Below are positions 31,991 to 40,759 of a DNA stretch of 56,689 bases, piece by piece (the stretch's first letter is position 1; every line of letters begins with the position of its first letter). A program made the translations under genes and the position numbers. The notes beneath the pieces were generated by a model that worked only from the letters and a program-made list of their open reading frames with translations, did no database searches and was not told the DNA's origin. This stretch comes from an uncultured Chlamydiae bacterium (GTDB lineage: Bacteria; Chlamydiota; Chlamydiia; Chlamydiales; Rhabdochlamydiaceae), in contig CAIJXB010000025.1 in the NCBI GenBank assembly GCA_903824495.1, forward strand, positions 1 to 56,689, read 5' to 3'.

Positions 31991-33016
31991 CAAAACACCT
32001 GGCTGAGAAGCTAATACCTGCACTTGTTGATAAGAAGCATCAGGCTTTCCATCTGTTAATTTCAAGTTTTTAGGCTGATATGAATTTTTAGATTCACATC
32101 GAATGGCTACACTATTGCTAAGAACCGATTGGCTGCCAATCGTTCTTCTTTTTGGATACAGCCAAAGTAAATTCCACGACTCATGAATCTTATCAAGCGC
32201 ATGGCTTGCATCGAGTGAGGCATACTGCTCTGATGTGTTAGCGTCCATTTGAAGGCCATGTTTTTCAGCCTTTGCTATCATCCAACTCAAGGTGATGTCC
32301 GACAAACCTGTTTCCAAATATCCTCCACCAACATCACAGTGAACTCCCGAAAACCAAACTTGCTCAAGAACTTGCCCTTCTACAGGCGGAGATGGCAAAG
32401 TCCAAAGAGTAGGAGGAAATTCTTCTCTGCATTCATCAATAGCAAGAGCATGGTACGCATTCAAAACGTTCGAATGCAAAGTTGTATCCAAAAAACCGTA
32501 AAGAATGGGATCCACCTTACCAAAAATTGCTGGGATTCCCAAAGCCCCAACCGTATCCCAAACTCCCACCATTTTAATGGAGACATCTAAAAGACTGTAA
32601 TTTTTTAAGCTCTCTAACAGCGCAACCCTCTCATGAGGATGTCTATACGCTTGAAAAGCTGTTTTGACTAAGTGATCATCAAAAGATGTCGTTGGAAGTC
32701 CGCAGATAGCAATCATTCCCGCTAAACTGCGTGCAACAAAAGCACCTCTACTGAATCCAAAAATAAAAATGTCATCTCCAGGTCTATATACCCGGGCAAT
32801 TTTGGCATAACCATCTTTGATTTTTTGAAAAAGTCCCGTGCCAAAGGCTCCGCCTGTAAGCCTTGCAAAAGGTGTTCCATCCGATCCAACACCCGAGTCA
32901 TAAAAAGCAACTTGATCAGACATGGGGAGGATCGCCCTAAATAGCTTATAAACATTCGTGTCGTTTTGTGCGGTATCCCAAGTTCCATCTGCACAAAAAA
33001 TAATTCGCTTGCCCAT
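31985..33016 (-). CDS. DUF2235 alpha/beta hydrolase (Tle1-like lipase fold)
   Basis: A 343-residue protein with the typical DUF2235 opening KRIIFCADGTWDTAQNDTNV, then VAFYDSGVGSDGTPF and the nucleophile elbow GFSRGAF (GxSxG), followed by VKMVGVWDTVGALG and WFSGVHCDVGGGY, which supply the conserved Asp and His. Families of this type include phospholipase effectors of type VI secretion (Tle1), but no type VI genes are visible here and DUF2235 proteins also occur outside such systems. No signal peptide. It is probably a cytosolic or translocated esterase/phospholipase, with the natural substrate unknown. Confidence 0.82.
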   Translation of the reverse strand: MGKRIIFCADGTWDTAQNDTNVYKLFRAILPMSDQVAFYDSGVGSDGTPFARLTGGAFGTGLFQKIKDGYAKIARVYRPGDDIFIFGFSRGAFVARSLAGMIAICGLPTTSFDDHLVKTAFQAYRHPHERVALLESLKNYSLLDVSIKMVGVWDTVGALGIPAIFGKVDPILYGFLDTTLHSNVLNAYHALAIDECREEFPPTLWTLPSPPVEGQVLEQVWFSGVHCDVGGGYLETGLSDITLSWMIAKAEKHGLQMDANTSEQYASLDASHALDKIHESWNLLWLYPKRRTIGSQSVLSNSVAIRCESKNSYQPKNLKLTDGKPDASYQQVQVLASQPGVLL

Positions 33017-33059
33017 TTTTACTCTCTATTATTTGATTAATTTATAAGATTTCTCTGTT

Positions 33060-34094
33060 TCACAGCGGAACAATCGTACCCACCAAACCATCACTTTCGT
33101 CATTAGGGCCGGAAGTAAAATAGAGCGCACCACTCGAATCAAATTCCAAAGACCAAAGACCTGGAATTTGAATAGGGTTGCCTACAGAATCTGAAACTTG
33201 GCCTAAGAAAGCGCCCGTATCTAAATCATAAGCATTGATCAAGCCATCACCGAAGTTACCTACAAGTAAAGCTCCTGCAAACTCTCCAAAACTCGCAGGT
33301 GCCAAAGCAAGTCCCCACGGAGAGTTTAAATTACCTTCTGAAATAAGCCTTTGAATAAAAGTCCCGCCTTGAGAAAACACGTCAACGTAACCATGTCCTA
33401 AGCCTGGATCATCGTCTTTGTTTTCCGGAGGAAGCTGCTTAGCATATGTGACGTATATTAAATTATGAATGTTGAGCACATTAAAAGGAGCGTAGCCAGG
33501 AGGAATGATAGGGTCCTTTATGGACCTTTTAAGCTGGAAATCCCCTCCAAAAACATCCACTTTCCCATTATGAAAATCTGTCGCAAACAAAGAAATACTT
33601 CCGCAGCAGACCTCTCCAACCTCTAGTCCTTTATAAATGGCACCAGAAGAAGAGTTGTCCACTGCAATCACGGCATTATTTGGATCAACAAGGCTATTAA
33701 ATCCCAAAATAGTTCCAGATTCTGTAGCAAATAAGAAACTCGAGGGATGAATATTTGCTCCACTACCAATCAAAAACTGACTAGAGGAGCTATTTCTTAT
33801 CGTTCCTGTCGGCGCGCCGAAGGCACCCACAACAAAATTGATAATGGCGCCATCAGGTTGATAGAGTGTCGATAGATCAGATCCATTATCAGCCACCCAA
33901 AAATTACCACTTGGAGTAAAAAACATTCCCCAAGGATTTATTAGGTTAGGATCCGTATTCGGAGCTACATTCGGAAGATTTGAGATTAAGGGAACCATTT
34001 CATAATGAACTGACATTGCAACTTGAGGAGTCAATCCCATCATAAAGATAGCGATCCCACCTGCGACTTTTGAAAATCTTTGAAAAGATCTCAT
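33060..34094 (-). CDS. TIGR03118-family secreted beta-propeller protein
   Basis: A 344-residue protein with signal peptide MRSFQRFSKVAGGIAIFM, ending near VAMS. The mature part starts with MVPLISNLPNVAPNTDPNLI and NPWGMFFTPSGNFWVADNGS, typical of TIGR03118 proteins, which contain NHL-like propeller blades (ATDFHNGKVDVFGGDF, LALAPASFGEFAGALLVGNF). It ends GLWSLEFDSSGALYFTSGPN. The function is unknown; the family is secreted in many environmental bacteria. It adds to the set of secreted propellers in this window. It follows the DUF2235 gene on the same strand but with only a 43-bp gap, so co-transcription is possible. Confidence 0.8.
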   Translation of the reverse strand: MRSFQRFSKVAGGIAIFMMGLTPQVAMSVHYEMVPLISNLPNVAPNTDPNLINPWGMFFTPSGNFWVADNGSDLSTLYQPDGAIINFVVGAFGAPTGTIRNSSSSQFLIGSGANIHPSSFLFATESGTILGFNSLVDPNNAVIAVDNSSSGAIYKGLEVGEVCCGSISLFATDFHNGKVDVFGGDFQLKRSIKDPIIPPGYAPFNVLNIHNLIYVTYAKQLPPENKDDDPGLGHGYVDVFSQGGTFIQRLISEGNLNSPWGLALAPASFGEFAGALLVGNFGDGLINAYDLDTGAFLGQVSDSVGNPIQIPGLWSLEFDSSGALYFTSGPNDESDGLVGTIVPL

Positions 34095-34239
34095 CGTTTT
34101 TCTCCATATGCTTTGTAAATTTAAGAATCGATAAAAAACCGTTCACTGCCAACTTCTTGCAGAGAATGGATTTCATGATAGTATTAGTCAATAATATTTT
34201 GAAAGACGAAGGAAAAAGCCAGGCAATCTCTTGCTGACA

Positions 34240-35052
34240 TTAGAAAGGAAGTTTTGGTGTTTCTCCAAAATAATCCCAAGGAAAAGCTTCAAGAAGAGGC
34301 TTTATATCCACATATCCTGGCCTTTCCCCTCCCATTTGCAAAGCCTCTTGAACAGACGTTGCATATTGAAACTCCCCTCTACCCGTAGACTCATAATAGT
34401 CCTGATACTTAAGAAGAGGTTCTATCCAAGTCATCTTAAGAAGCCTGGTCGGAACACCAAAGGCTTCTGCAACAATCACACCATGCAATGAACTTGAGAT
34501 AACTAGACGACTTTGGAGCATTTTTTTTACAATCTCATCCCACGGCAAAGTCGGCATCACTACATTTTTGTATTTAATAAAGCCAGACATCTCTCCAATG
34601 TTAGGAATGATGATGTAATCGTAAATAGGCTCCTGCTTTTTAAGTTCCGGAAATAGATAAGGCAGCAATACAGCAGGATCCCCATACACCTCAGGACAGT
34701 CAATCCCCTTGCTCAGAAGAAACTGCCTTGTTCTGGGGCCCCTGACAGCCCTAACATCTAAAAAGCTAAATCTATTTTCTAAAGTAGGATCTTCTCGAAA
34801 TCCCGAGCCCCAGATCACATCTCCATCTCTAGCAAAATGCAAAATAGAACCCAGAGAAAATAAAAGTTTTTTCTCTGAATTTAAAGAAGTATTTTTGATA
34901 GAGCGATTTAACATAGTCTCTACAACAACTCTGGATAAATCATCTCCGAAATTGATCACCTTCTCTTTCGGTTTCCACCAAAAAAGCTCCCCTTCTAAAG
35001 AATGGCAAACAGACCCAAGAAAAACAAGAAACAACACCCCGAGTCTTATCAT
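34240..35052 (-). CDS. Exported polysaccharide pyruvyltransferase-family protein
   Basis: A 270-residue protein with signal peptide MIRLGVLFLVFLGSVCHSLE. The mature part carries KVINFGDDLSRVVVE near the start, WGSGFREDP and VRGPRTRQFLL, the conserved segments of the PF04230 family (CsaB-like), and SRLVISSSLHGVIVAEAFG near the C-terminus. Reaction inferred: transfer of pyruvate from phosphoenolpyruvate to a sugar as a ketal. Phosphoenolpyruvate is cytosolic, so a Sec signal is unexpected. It is the third gene of a tight leftward operon (gap of 2 bp after the methyltransferase gene), so it likely acts with those enzymes on the same glycan. Confidence 0.75.
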   Translation of the reverse strand: MIRLGVLFLVFLGSVCHSLEGELFWWKPKEKVINFGDDLSRVVVETMLNRSIKNTSLNSEKKLLFSLGSILHFARDGDVIWGSGFREDPTLENRFSFLDVRAVRGPRTRQFLLSKGIDCPEVYGDPAVLLPYLFPELKKQEPIYDYIIIPNIGEMSGFIKYKNVVMPTLPWDEIVKKMLQSRLVISSSLHGVIVAEAFGVPTRLLKMTWIEPLLKYQDYYESTGRGEFQYATSVQEALQMGGERPGYVDIKPLLEAFPWDYFGETPKLPF

Positions 35053-35054
35053 TT

Positions 35055-35786
35055 TTAAGGATCCATTAAAAGGTTTGCATTTTTTATTCGCGCGCTATTT
35101 TTACGAAAAAGAAAATAGGTAGCAGAAGGGGAAAAAGAAGAAACAAGATCGGCTCTTTCTAAAAGATAGATAAGCGCCTGTCTCATACTCATCCAATTCG
35201 GATCGTTGAGCAATATATAGCCTTTATCTCTTACTTTAGGAAAATAAGCGGAGACATCTCGAGTCACACACCTCTCATTGTGATTTCCATCAAAATGGAT
35301 GAAATCAATGCTTTCATCTTCAAAAAAAGAAAGAGCATCCTCTGATGATTTCCTCAATATTGAGCAATACGGTCTCAGCTTATGCGTCTTTATCAAATCA
35401 CATGTACTTTGATAGAAAAAATCAAAATTAATCTGGCTCCACCATAGACAATTGGGATCTTCTGAATCAAATCCCTCTATTGCTAGAGCAGCATTCCAAG
35501 CATCAATCGCATATACTTTTCCAAAACCTTGATACTTTAAAGCCCTAGCGATCGGGAAAAGAGATTTTCCAGAAAACACGCCGATCTCAACACATTTTTT
35601 ACATCGGTTTTCTTTAATGAGATCCATCATCAAAAGAGCTTTTTCTGCTCCACACCATCCTGAAATCTCCGAACTCTTTAAAAGAGTCTCATCTTTCCAA
35701 GATTGCCACTTATCCTCTCCTGCAAGCGAGCTGCTTATTACAAGCAGAAGGAGACACAAAACAAACTTTGAATATTTCAAAAGCAT
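35055..35786 (-). CDS. Exported SAM-dependent methyltransferase (Methyltransf_24-like)
   Basis: A 243-residue protein with signal peptide MLLKYSKFVLCLLLLVISSS, cleaved near SLAGE. The mature part has CVEIGVFSGKSLFPIARALK (SAM motif I), VYAIDAWNAAL and IDFIHFDGNHNERCVTRDV with KGYILLNDPNW, the arrangement of the class I enzymes in families 24/CmcI. They methylate small molecules or sugars. As with the flanking genes, the export signal conflicts with use of a cytosolic cofactor. It sits between the phosphatase and the pyruvyltransferase genes with gaps of 3 and 2 bp, so it is the second gene of the operon. Confidence 0.75.
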   Translation of the reverse strand: MLLKYSKFVLCLLLLVISSSLAGEDKWQSWKDETLLKSSEISGWCGAEKALLMMDLIKENRCKKCVEIGVFSGKSLFPIARALKYQGFGKVYAIDAWNAALAIEGFDSEDPNCLWWSQINFDFFYQSTCDLIKTHKLRPYCSILRKSSEDALSFFEDESIDFIHFDGNHNERCVTRDVSAYFPKVRDKGYILLNDPNWMSMRQALIYLLERADLVSSFSPSATYFLFRKNSARIKNANLLMDP

Positions 35787-35789
35787 CTC

Positions 35790-36407
35790 TTAATTTACAT
35801 ATTCTGTTAAAGAAACCGAACTCTCAGTTGCTTTAACAGAGATCACTCTACCATTGGCTAACTTTTTCGCCTTGGATTTTTTGGGGCCCATTCCTTTTTG
35901 CAAAGTATTGATCACAAGTTTGTGAGTGACGACAACGACCGTTTCTCCAGGATGCTCTTTAGCTATGTTCTTTAAGTAAGCCGTTGCATCCATGAAGATC
36001 TCTTTTTCCATAGCCCTTTGCTTTCCCTTTTTAGTGATGGGGAAAAGCTTTTTTACTTTGTTTTTTCTATAAAATCGAAGAGTTGGGTCGAGTATTAAAG
36101 AGGCTTTATGCGGCTCTGCTATAGCCTCAGCTGTTTCTGCAGCTCTAGACAGCGAGCACGAATAGATGGTTTTAAGAGGTAGATGCAAAAACTCCCTAGC
36201 AAGATCTCTAGCTTGAGCCTTGCCATTTTCATTCAGTGGAATATCCCTCCAACCTTGGCTTTTTCCTGCTGCATTCCAATCCGTTTCTCCATGCCTTACA
36301 AGGATGATCGAGCAAGGATTGCAAGAGAGGTCTTCCTTGGGAAGAGGCTTTTCAGAGGAACATCCAAATAAAAACAAAACACAAACAAGATACAGAGCGC
36401 GAATCAT
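35790..36407 (-). CDS. Histidine phosphatase-family lipoprotein
   Basis: The start is taken at ATG 36407, which gives a lipoprotein signal MIRALYLVCVLFLFGCSS with lipobox FGC; the frame extends 21 codons further upstream without signal character. The mature protein has the phosphohistidine motif ILVRHGETDWN, then GWRDIPLNENGKAQA and TIYSCSLSRAAETAEAI, and VVVVTHKLVINTLQ, the second catalytic His. It belongs to the phosphoglycerate mutase/acid phosphatase branch and is probably a periplasmic, membrane-anchored phosphatase. It heads the operon with the exported methyltransferase and pyruvyltransferase genes. Confidence 0.78.
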   Translation of the reverse strand: MIRALYLVCVLFLFGCSSEKPLPKEDLSCNPCSIILVRHGETDWNAAGKSQGWRDIPLNENGKAQARDLAREFLHLPLKTIYSCSLSRAAETAEAIAEPHKASLILDPTLRFYRKNKVKKLFPITKKGKQRAMEKEIFMDATAYLKNIAKEHPGETVVVVTHKLVINTLQKGMGPKKSKAKKLANGRVISVKATESSVSLTEYVN

Positions 36408-36579
36408 ATCAAAGCCACAATTTAAAACTATTTTAGGGTCAATCGTAGGGAAGATTGCTTTTTTTTCCAATTCTTAAAAAAGTTTTTTTAGAAGGAAACC
36501 CTTTAAAAGAAAGGTTGGATCTTTTACATGTAGGCTGGTATAAGGATCCCCATTCAAAAATTTCCATGGAGCCCTCCGC

Positions 36580-37968
36580 ATGCAACAAGATCAAGCAAGC
36601 GCCCTGCAGCTTTTAGATAAAATTCTTACCAACGAAATAGAAGCCCTCTCTAAAGATGAGGCTGAATTTCTCCTCGGGCATAAAGAAGTTTGCTCAAGAA
36701 AACTTCTGCCTATTTTAGCCTTGGAAGTTGCCATGATTAAAGAAGGCGAGAGCTGGGATCCCTTCAAACTGCATGGGAGCCTAAAGCTATTAGCTGCCTT
36801 TGAAGAGAAAAAAGCGTTTGATTGGGTCATCCAGCTGCACGACTTTCCTGAAACCCTCAATGGAGAAGAAGGGTTTTTCATTCCCCTTTTCTGGGCTGAT
36901 ATCCTCGTTGCCACCATCTCTGATGAGTGGAATAAGTTAATGGAAACCATTGACAATCCAGAAATCTCCGATGACATCAGAGAAGCCTGCATTGATGCAC
37001 TGCTCATTCTTGTGGCTCAAGGACGTTTGGATAGAACCTTAGCCATCGACCACTTCCAGTCTCTTTACACAAAAGCGATCGCAGGTGAGATCTATGATCC
37101 CGAGCTTCTCGTATTCCTGATAGAAGCCTCCCTCTCTCTATGGCCTGGAGAGTCGATTGAAGAAATCAAAGAGCTCTTTGGGCTAGGACTCATCAATGAG
37201 GACTTGATTCGATTACCAGAGATCCTAGTCGCATTTGAAGAAGGCAAAGAAGAGTGTCTAGCGCACCTTGAAAGCTGGACTCCCCACTCACACCTTCTAG
37301 ACTTCTTCATACAAGAAGCTTCCATGCCCGAAGAGATCTCTTTTGAATTTGAAGTTGACGAAACTCCCCTTGAAGAAGAAGCTGACAATCTCGAGACCGA
37401 AGACAAGAAGATAGCCTATCTGCTACCGAGCCTTGATATTGACAAGCTGCCTGCAAAAGAGCAAAAGAAATACCAATCCCTTCCCAAGCTCCTTGTAGAA
37501 ACCCCCGAAAAGGTCATAGAAATCGTTTCAAAGATGATCGATGCCCATCCTGACATTCCGGTTCTTTTCCACTACTATCATAGCGCGCTTGTCCTTCTTG
37601 ATGCCAAAGTCCTTGCCATGGACGTTGTCAAAGAGTGGGTCAGAAGGTTCCCTGATGATCTACTAGGAAAAATCGAATACGCCCACTATTTCCTTCGTAG
37701 AGGAGAGCCTCAGCACGTAGATGAGATCTTTTCTGATACCTGGTCCCTCATGGCCCTTTATCCAGAAAGAGAGTCTTTTCACGAGCTTGAATGCCTCAAG
37801 TTCTTCCATCTTGTAGGACTTTACCTCCTTCAAAGAGAAGAAATAGAACAGGCAGAGGAACAACTCAATATCCTAGATACGATCAATCCGAGCAGCTTTG
37901 AGTACCATCACCTCAAAAGAAAACTGAGCTTTCATCTACAAGGAGATTTTTTTGTTGAAGATCTCTAA
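36580..37968 (+). CDS. Helical-repeat protein, DUF1186-like
   Basis: A 462-residue acidic cytosolic protein. The N-terminal part (LLDKILTNEIEALSKDEAEF and HGSLKLLAAFEEKKAFDWVI) resembles DUF1186, an alpha-helical family with chlamydial members; the central stretch (about 260-290) is low-complexity acidic; the C-terminal third (VLFHYYHSALVLLDAKVLA, EQAEEQLNILDTINPSSFEY) looks like TPR repeats. No catalytic motif. A scaffold or protein-binding role is inferred. The gene stands alone between divergent and downstream genes of unrelated function. Codon use is like that of the neighbouring T3SS genes. Confidence 0.6.
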   Translation: MQQDQASALQLLDKILTNEIEALSKDEAEFLLGHKEVCSRKLLPILALEVAMIKEGESWDPFKLHGSLKLLAAFEEKKAFDWVIQLHDFPETLNGEEGFFIPLFWADILVATISDEWNKLMETIDNPEISDDIREACIDALLILVAQGRLDRTLAIDHFQSLYTKAIAGEIYDPELLVFLIEASLSLWPGESIEEIKELFGLGLINEDLIRLPEILVAFEEGKEECLAHLESWTPHSHLLDFFIQEASMPEEISFEFEVDETPLEEEADNLETEDKKIAYLLPSLDIDKLPAKEQKKYQSLPKLLVETPEKVIEIVSKMIDAHPDIPVLFHYYHSALVLLDAKVLAMDVVKEWVRRFPDDLLGKIEYAHYFLRRGEPQHVDEIFSDTWSLMALYPERESFHELECLKFFHLVGLYLLQREEIEQAEEQLNILDTINPSSFEYHHLKRKLSFHLQGDFFVEDL

Positions 37969-38032
37969 GAAGACCCCTCTTTTAAGCTTGATTTTTTCTT
38001 GTAGATTTGCCAGCCTTTAAGGCTGAAAGATA

Positions 38033-38965
38033 ATGGAGTCTTATAAGCGAATGAGCATTCGGATTAGATATAGCCTATACTTTGTTTTATTTATAACAGT
38101 TGGCTTTGGCATTTCCACAGGCTGTGACAAGCTGACCCGAGGCTTCCGAGCTGCCAACATCACCAAGGCATCCTCTTTTGACTCTCGATGGGAGCCACAA
38201 GGCTCTTGTTTCCTAGAAGATCCCCTAGAGATCGAAAAGGCATTAAGCTCACCCTTCTATTTTTTAGATACAGGAGGATCCGCCTATGTCTTTAGATCTG
38301 CCGATGACAAGTATGTCATCAAATTCTTTAAAGCCCATAGACTATGTCCTCCGACTTGGACCTCTTCAAAGTTACTGACATCTCTTCTCCCTCTTGGAGC
38401 GCAACATGTCATCAACAGAAAAGAGTATCAAAAGACCCTCCAATTTTCGAGCTATCGCCTTTCTTTAGAAGCGATCCCAAATCAAACAGGCACGATCTAC
38501 CTCCATCTCAATCCAACAACACACCACAAAAAAAACATCACGCTTTACGACAACATTGGAGTTAAACACACAGTTTCTGCCGATCAAACAGCCTTTGTCA
38601 TGCAAAAAAAAGCGATTCGTTTCGCTCCTTATTTCAAAAAGCTCTTAGCAAAAAATGAAATGGAAGAGGCGAAAGCTCTTCTAACAACCTTTGCAGGTTT
38701 TTTAAAAGAGAGAGCTGATAAAGGGATCCGTGATGGAGACATTACCCCAAGGAACAACCTCGGAATGATTGGACACTCTCTTGTCATCTTTGACATCGAT
38801 CAACTCCGCACCAAAAATTTGAGTGCAACAAAACTCGAGCATATGCTCAAAGATTCAAAAGAAATGTTTTTGTGGCTCAAAAACAAAAATCCGGGACTCA
38901 TCACTTATTTGAAAGACGAAATCGCAAGACTCGCAGATGAATCTGAAGCTGCGCCTAATGAATGA
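38033..38965 (+). CDS. Kinase-fold protein with N-terminal lipoprotein-like signal
   Basis: A 310-residue protein. The N-terminus (MSIRIRYSLYFVLFITVGFG, from Met7) ends in STGC, an imperfect lipobox, so it is probably exported and perhaps lipidated. Downstream a kinase-like core is visible: a glycine-rich loop GGSAYVFRSADDKYVIKFFK with a candidate lysine, a catalytic-loop-like GIRDGDITPRNNLGM (about 232-246) with Asp and Asn, and VIFDIDQL as a DFG equivalent. This resembles RIO/APH or LPS-core kinase families more than typical Ser/Thr kinases. An exported ATP-dependent kinase would be unusual; it may act in the host, or be a pseudokinase. It overlaps the next gene by 8 bp. Confidence 0.58.
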   Translation: MESYKRMSIRIRYSLYFVLFITVGFGISTGCDKLTRGFRAANITKASSFDSRWEPQGSCFLEDPLEIEKALSSPFYFLDTGGSAYVFRSADDKYVIKFFKAHRLCPPTWTSSKLLTSLLPLGAQHVINRKEYQKTLQFSSYRLSLEAIPNQTGTIYLHLNPTTHHKKNITLYDNIGVKHTVSADQTAFVMQKKAIRFAPYFKKLLAKNEMEEAKALLTTFAGFLKERADKGIRDGDITPRNNLGMIGHSLVIFDIDQLRTKNLSATKLEHMLKDSKEMFLWLKNKNPGLITYLKDEIARLADESEAAPNE

Positions 38966-39938
38966 AGACTCTTTCTTTCTCCCCACTATTGCAGATGGAG
39001 AAGACAAAAGCTCCCCTCTAAAAAATCGCATTCGCAAAAACTACCGCCATATTCGCAAGTGGGCAAAGCGCACTTTGACCAACTGCTTTCGTATTTACGA
39101 TCGAGATATTAAAGAATGCCCCCTTGCTATTGATTTTTATGATGGCAGATTTTGCATCTATTTTTTTTCGTATGACCAAGGTCGCGATGAACCCTTGCCC
39201 GATCTTAAAGAAGCAACAGAAGATGCTTTGATCTCTATTTTTGGAGTAACTCTAGACCAGATCTACTGGAAAACTCGCATAAAAAGAACCAAGATCGAGC
39301 AGTATGAAAAACTAGATGAGCAAAAAGAGTTTTTCACAGTACTTGAGTACGGCGTGAAGTTTAAAGTGAATTTAAACGATTACTTAGACACTGGACTTTT
39401 TCTAGATCATCGAGAAACGCGTCAAAGAGTTGCAGCCTTAGCTAAAGGAAAACGCCTCTTAAATCTTTTTGCCTACACATGCTCTTTTAGTGTACATGCA
39501 GCCATGCACGGAGCTTCCTATACACAGAGCATCGACCTTTCCAATACGTATACAGATTGGGGAGCTGACAATTTTCGCCTTAATTCTCTATCACCAAAAA
39601 CAAACGAAATCTTTAGAGCTGACTGCGTAAAAATCCTTGATGATCTGATTCACTCACGTTCTGAATTTGATATTATTGTGATCGATCCTCCTACGATCTC
39701 CCGCTCTAAAAAAATGGATGGGCTCTTTGACATTCAAGTTGATTACGTAGATCTAATCACAAAAGCTCTCAAAATCCTTTCTAAAGATGGCGTTATATTC
39801 TTTAGCACCAACTCTCGAAAGTTTAAGTTTGATGAGTCTCTACTCCCGCCTTGCTCTATTCGGGATATTTCTGAAAAAACAATCCCTTTAGACTTTCGCA
39901 GTAAGAAGATCCATAGCTGTTGGACAATTGGTCACTAA
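38958..39938 (+). CDS. RlmK-type rRNA methyltransferase (class I, SAM-dependent)
   Basis: The preferred start is ATG 38958, which overlaps the preceding stop. The protein follows the C-terminal RlmK half of RlmL: NRIRKNYRHIRKWAKRTLTN, RIYDRDIKECPLAIDFYDG, LNDYLDTGLFLDHRETRQRV, LLNLFAYTCSFSVHAAMHGA (SAM motif), QSIDLSNTYTDWGADNF and IIVIDPPTISRSKKMDG (DPPT motif). RlmK makes m7G2069 in 23S rRNA; the N-terminal RlmL half is absent, so this is a stand-alone version. No THUMP domain was seen. A role in 23S rRNA modification is inferred from family. Confidence 0.85.
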   Translation: MNEDSFFLPTIADGEDKSSPLKNRIRKNYRHIRKWAKRTLTNCFRIYDRDIKECPLAIDFYDGRFCIYFFSYDQGRDEPLPDLKEATEDALISIFGVTLDQIYWKTRIKRTKIEQYEKLDEQKEFFTVLEYGVKFKVNLNDYLDTGLFLDHRETRQRVAALAKGKRLLNLFAYTCSFSVHAAMHGASYTQSIDLSNTYTDWGADNFRLNSLSPKTNEIFRADCVKILDDLIHSRSEFDIIVIDPPTISRSKKMDGLFDIQVDYVDLITKALKILSKDGVIFFSTNSRKFKFDESLLPPCSIRDISEKTIPLDFRSKKIHSCWTIGH

Positions 39939-39967
39939 AATCTAATTAGAAAAAACTTCTTTTTATA

Positions 39968-40014
39968 AGTAAGTCGACCATTTTCGTTACGCGACGAAAA
40001 TGATCTCACTTACT
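39968..40014. repeat. Long imperfect hairpin between convergent genes
   Basis: Outer arms AGTAAGT (39968-39974)/ACTTACT (40008-40014) and inner arms CATTTTCGT (39979-39987)/ACGAAAATG (39994-40002). The inner arms are like those of the palindrome at 510-535 (CATTTTGTT...AACAAAATG). It has no T tract and could end transcription from either side or be a dispersed palindromic repeat. Confidence 0.45.
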
Positions 40015-40571
40015 CAAGTCTTCATCCACTTACTTCTCTTAGTTCTTTTAGGCGCTTTCTTATTTTTCTTAGGAGCTGAAGGCGGCGATACAAAAGGTGC
40101 ATTTACTGTCTCACCTGAAGGGAGTGTCATTTTTGTGATGTTGGGATTTGAAGCAATGAGCTCTTTCCAATTGGAAGGAATTTTGTCTATGGCGACAGGA
40201 TCCTGAGATTTCGTAATCTTCCTAATCTCTTTTGTTTGAGAGGAAAATTTCTTCTTAATGGCCTGCATCACCATCCACTGCTCTTTCGTAAAGTTCTCGG
40301 GATTTTCGTTATAGCGTGCGAGCTCATCCTCTGTTAGGCCCATCTTTTTAGAAAGATTGGAGACTTCATGAGCTAAAAAGGCTTTTAGATCCTGCATCAT
40401 CTTATTGAGGGATTGCTTTTGATCTTGGTCTGCCGTTTTAAGCAGCTCTTTGATCTTTTCACATAAAGAAAAGGCCTGTTTCAGAAGTTCAGCAATCTCT
40501 TCTTTATTATTGGTTGCAATACCCCTTTTGATCTGAACCTTTAGATCTTCCACATCTTCATAAATTCCCAT
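40014..40571 (-). CDS. Hypothetical coiled-coil protein with basic tail, next to the T3SS operon
   Basis: The start is taken at ATG 40571; a TTG five codons upstream is less likely. The 185-residue protein is alpha-helical, with likely coiled-coil at about 5-75 (EDVEDLKVQIKRGIATNNKE onward), a MVMQAIKKKF segment and a strongly basic C-terminus (PKKNKKAPKRTKRSKWMK). No signal peptide or membrane segment. The basic tail suggests nucleic acid or membrane binding. It is divergent from the T3SS operon, whose first gene starts 189 bp away, so a role in the T3SS (substrate, chaperone or regulator) is possible but rests on position only. Confidence 0.55.
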   Translation of the reverse strand: MGIYEDVEDLKVQIKRGIATNNKEEIAELLKQAFSLCEKIKELLKTADQDQKQSLNKMMQDLKAFLAHEVSNLSKKMGLTEDELARYNENPENFTKEQWMVMQAIKKKFSSQTKEIRKITKSQDPVAIDKIPSNWKELIASNPNITKMTLPSGETVNAPFVSPPSAPKKNKKAPKRTKRSKWMKT

Positions 40572-40759
40572 AAACCACCCGCTCAAAGCCCTTACAGTCA
40601 GTATAACAAATAATTAATTTAATAACCAAGCAATACACAAAACACTAATAATTAGACACATAGGAAAACACGATAAAATTAAGATAAATCACTTTTCTAT
40701 TTCCTTTAAAAGAAAAAAAATATAAATAGATTTTGAATCCAGAATTAGATGGGGATGCC

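Noticed and set aside
32249..32590. A 113-codon frame antisense to the DUF2235 gene
   Set aside because: The DUF2235 frame has the GxSxG and other family motifs; the antisense frame has none.
31985..33016. A type VI secretion phospholipase effector
   Set aside because: DUF2235 resembles Tle1, but no VgrG, PAAR, Hcp or immunity gene is present nearby.
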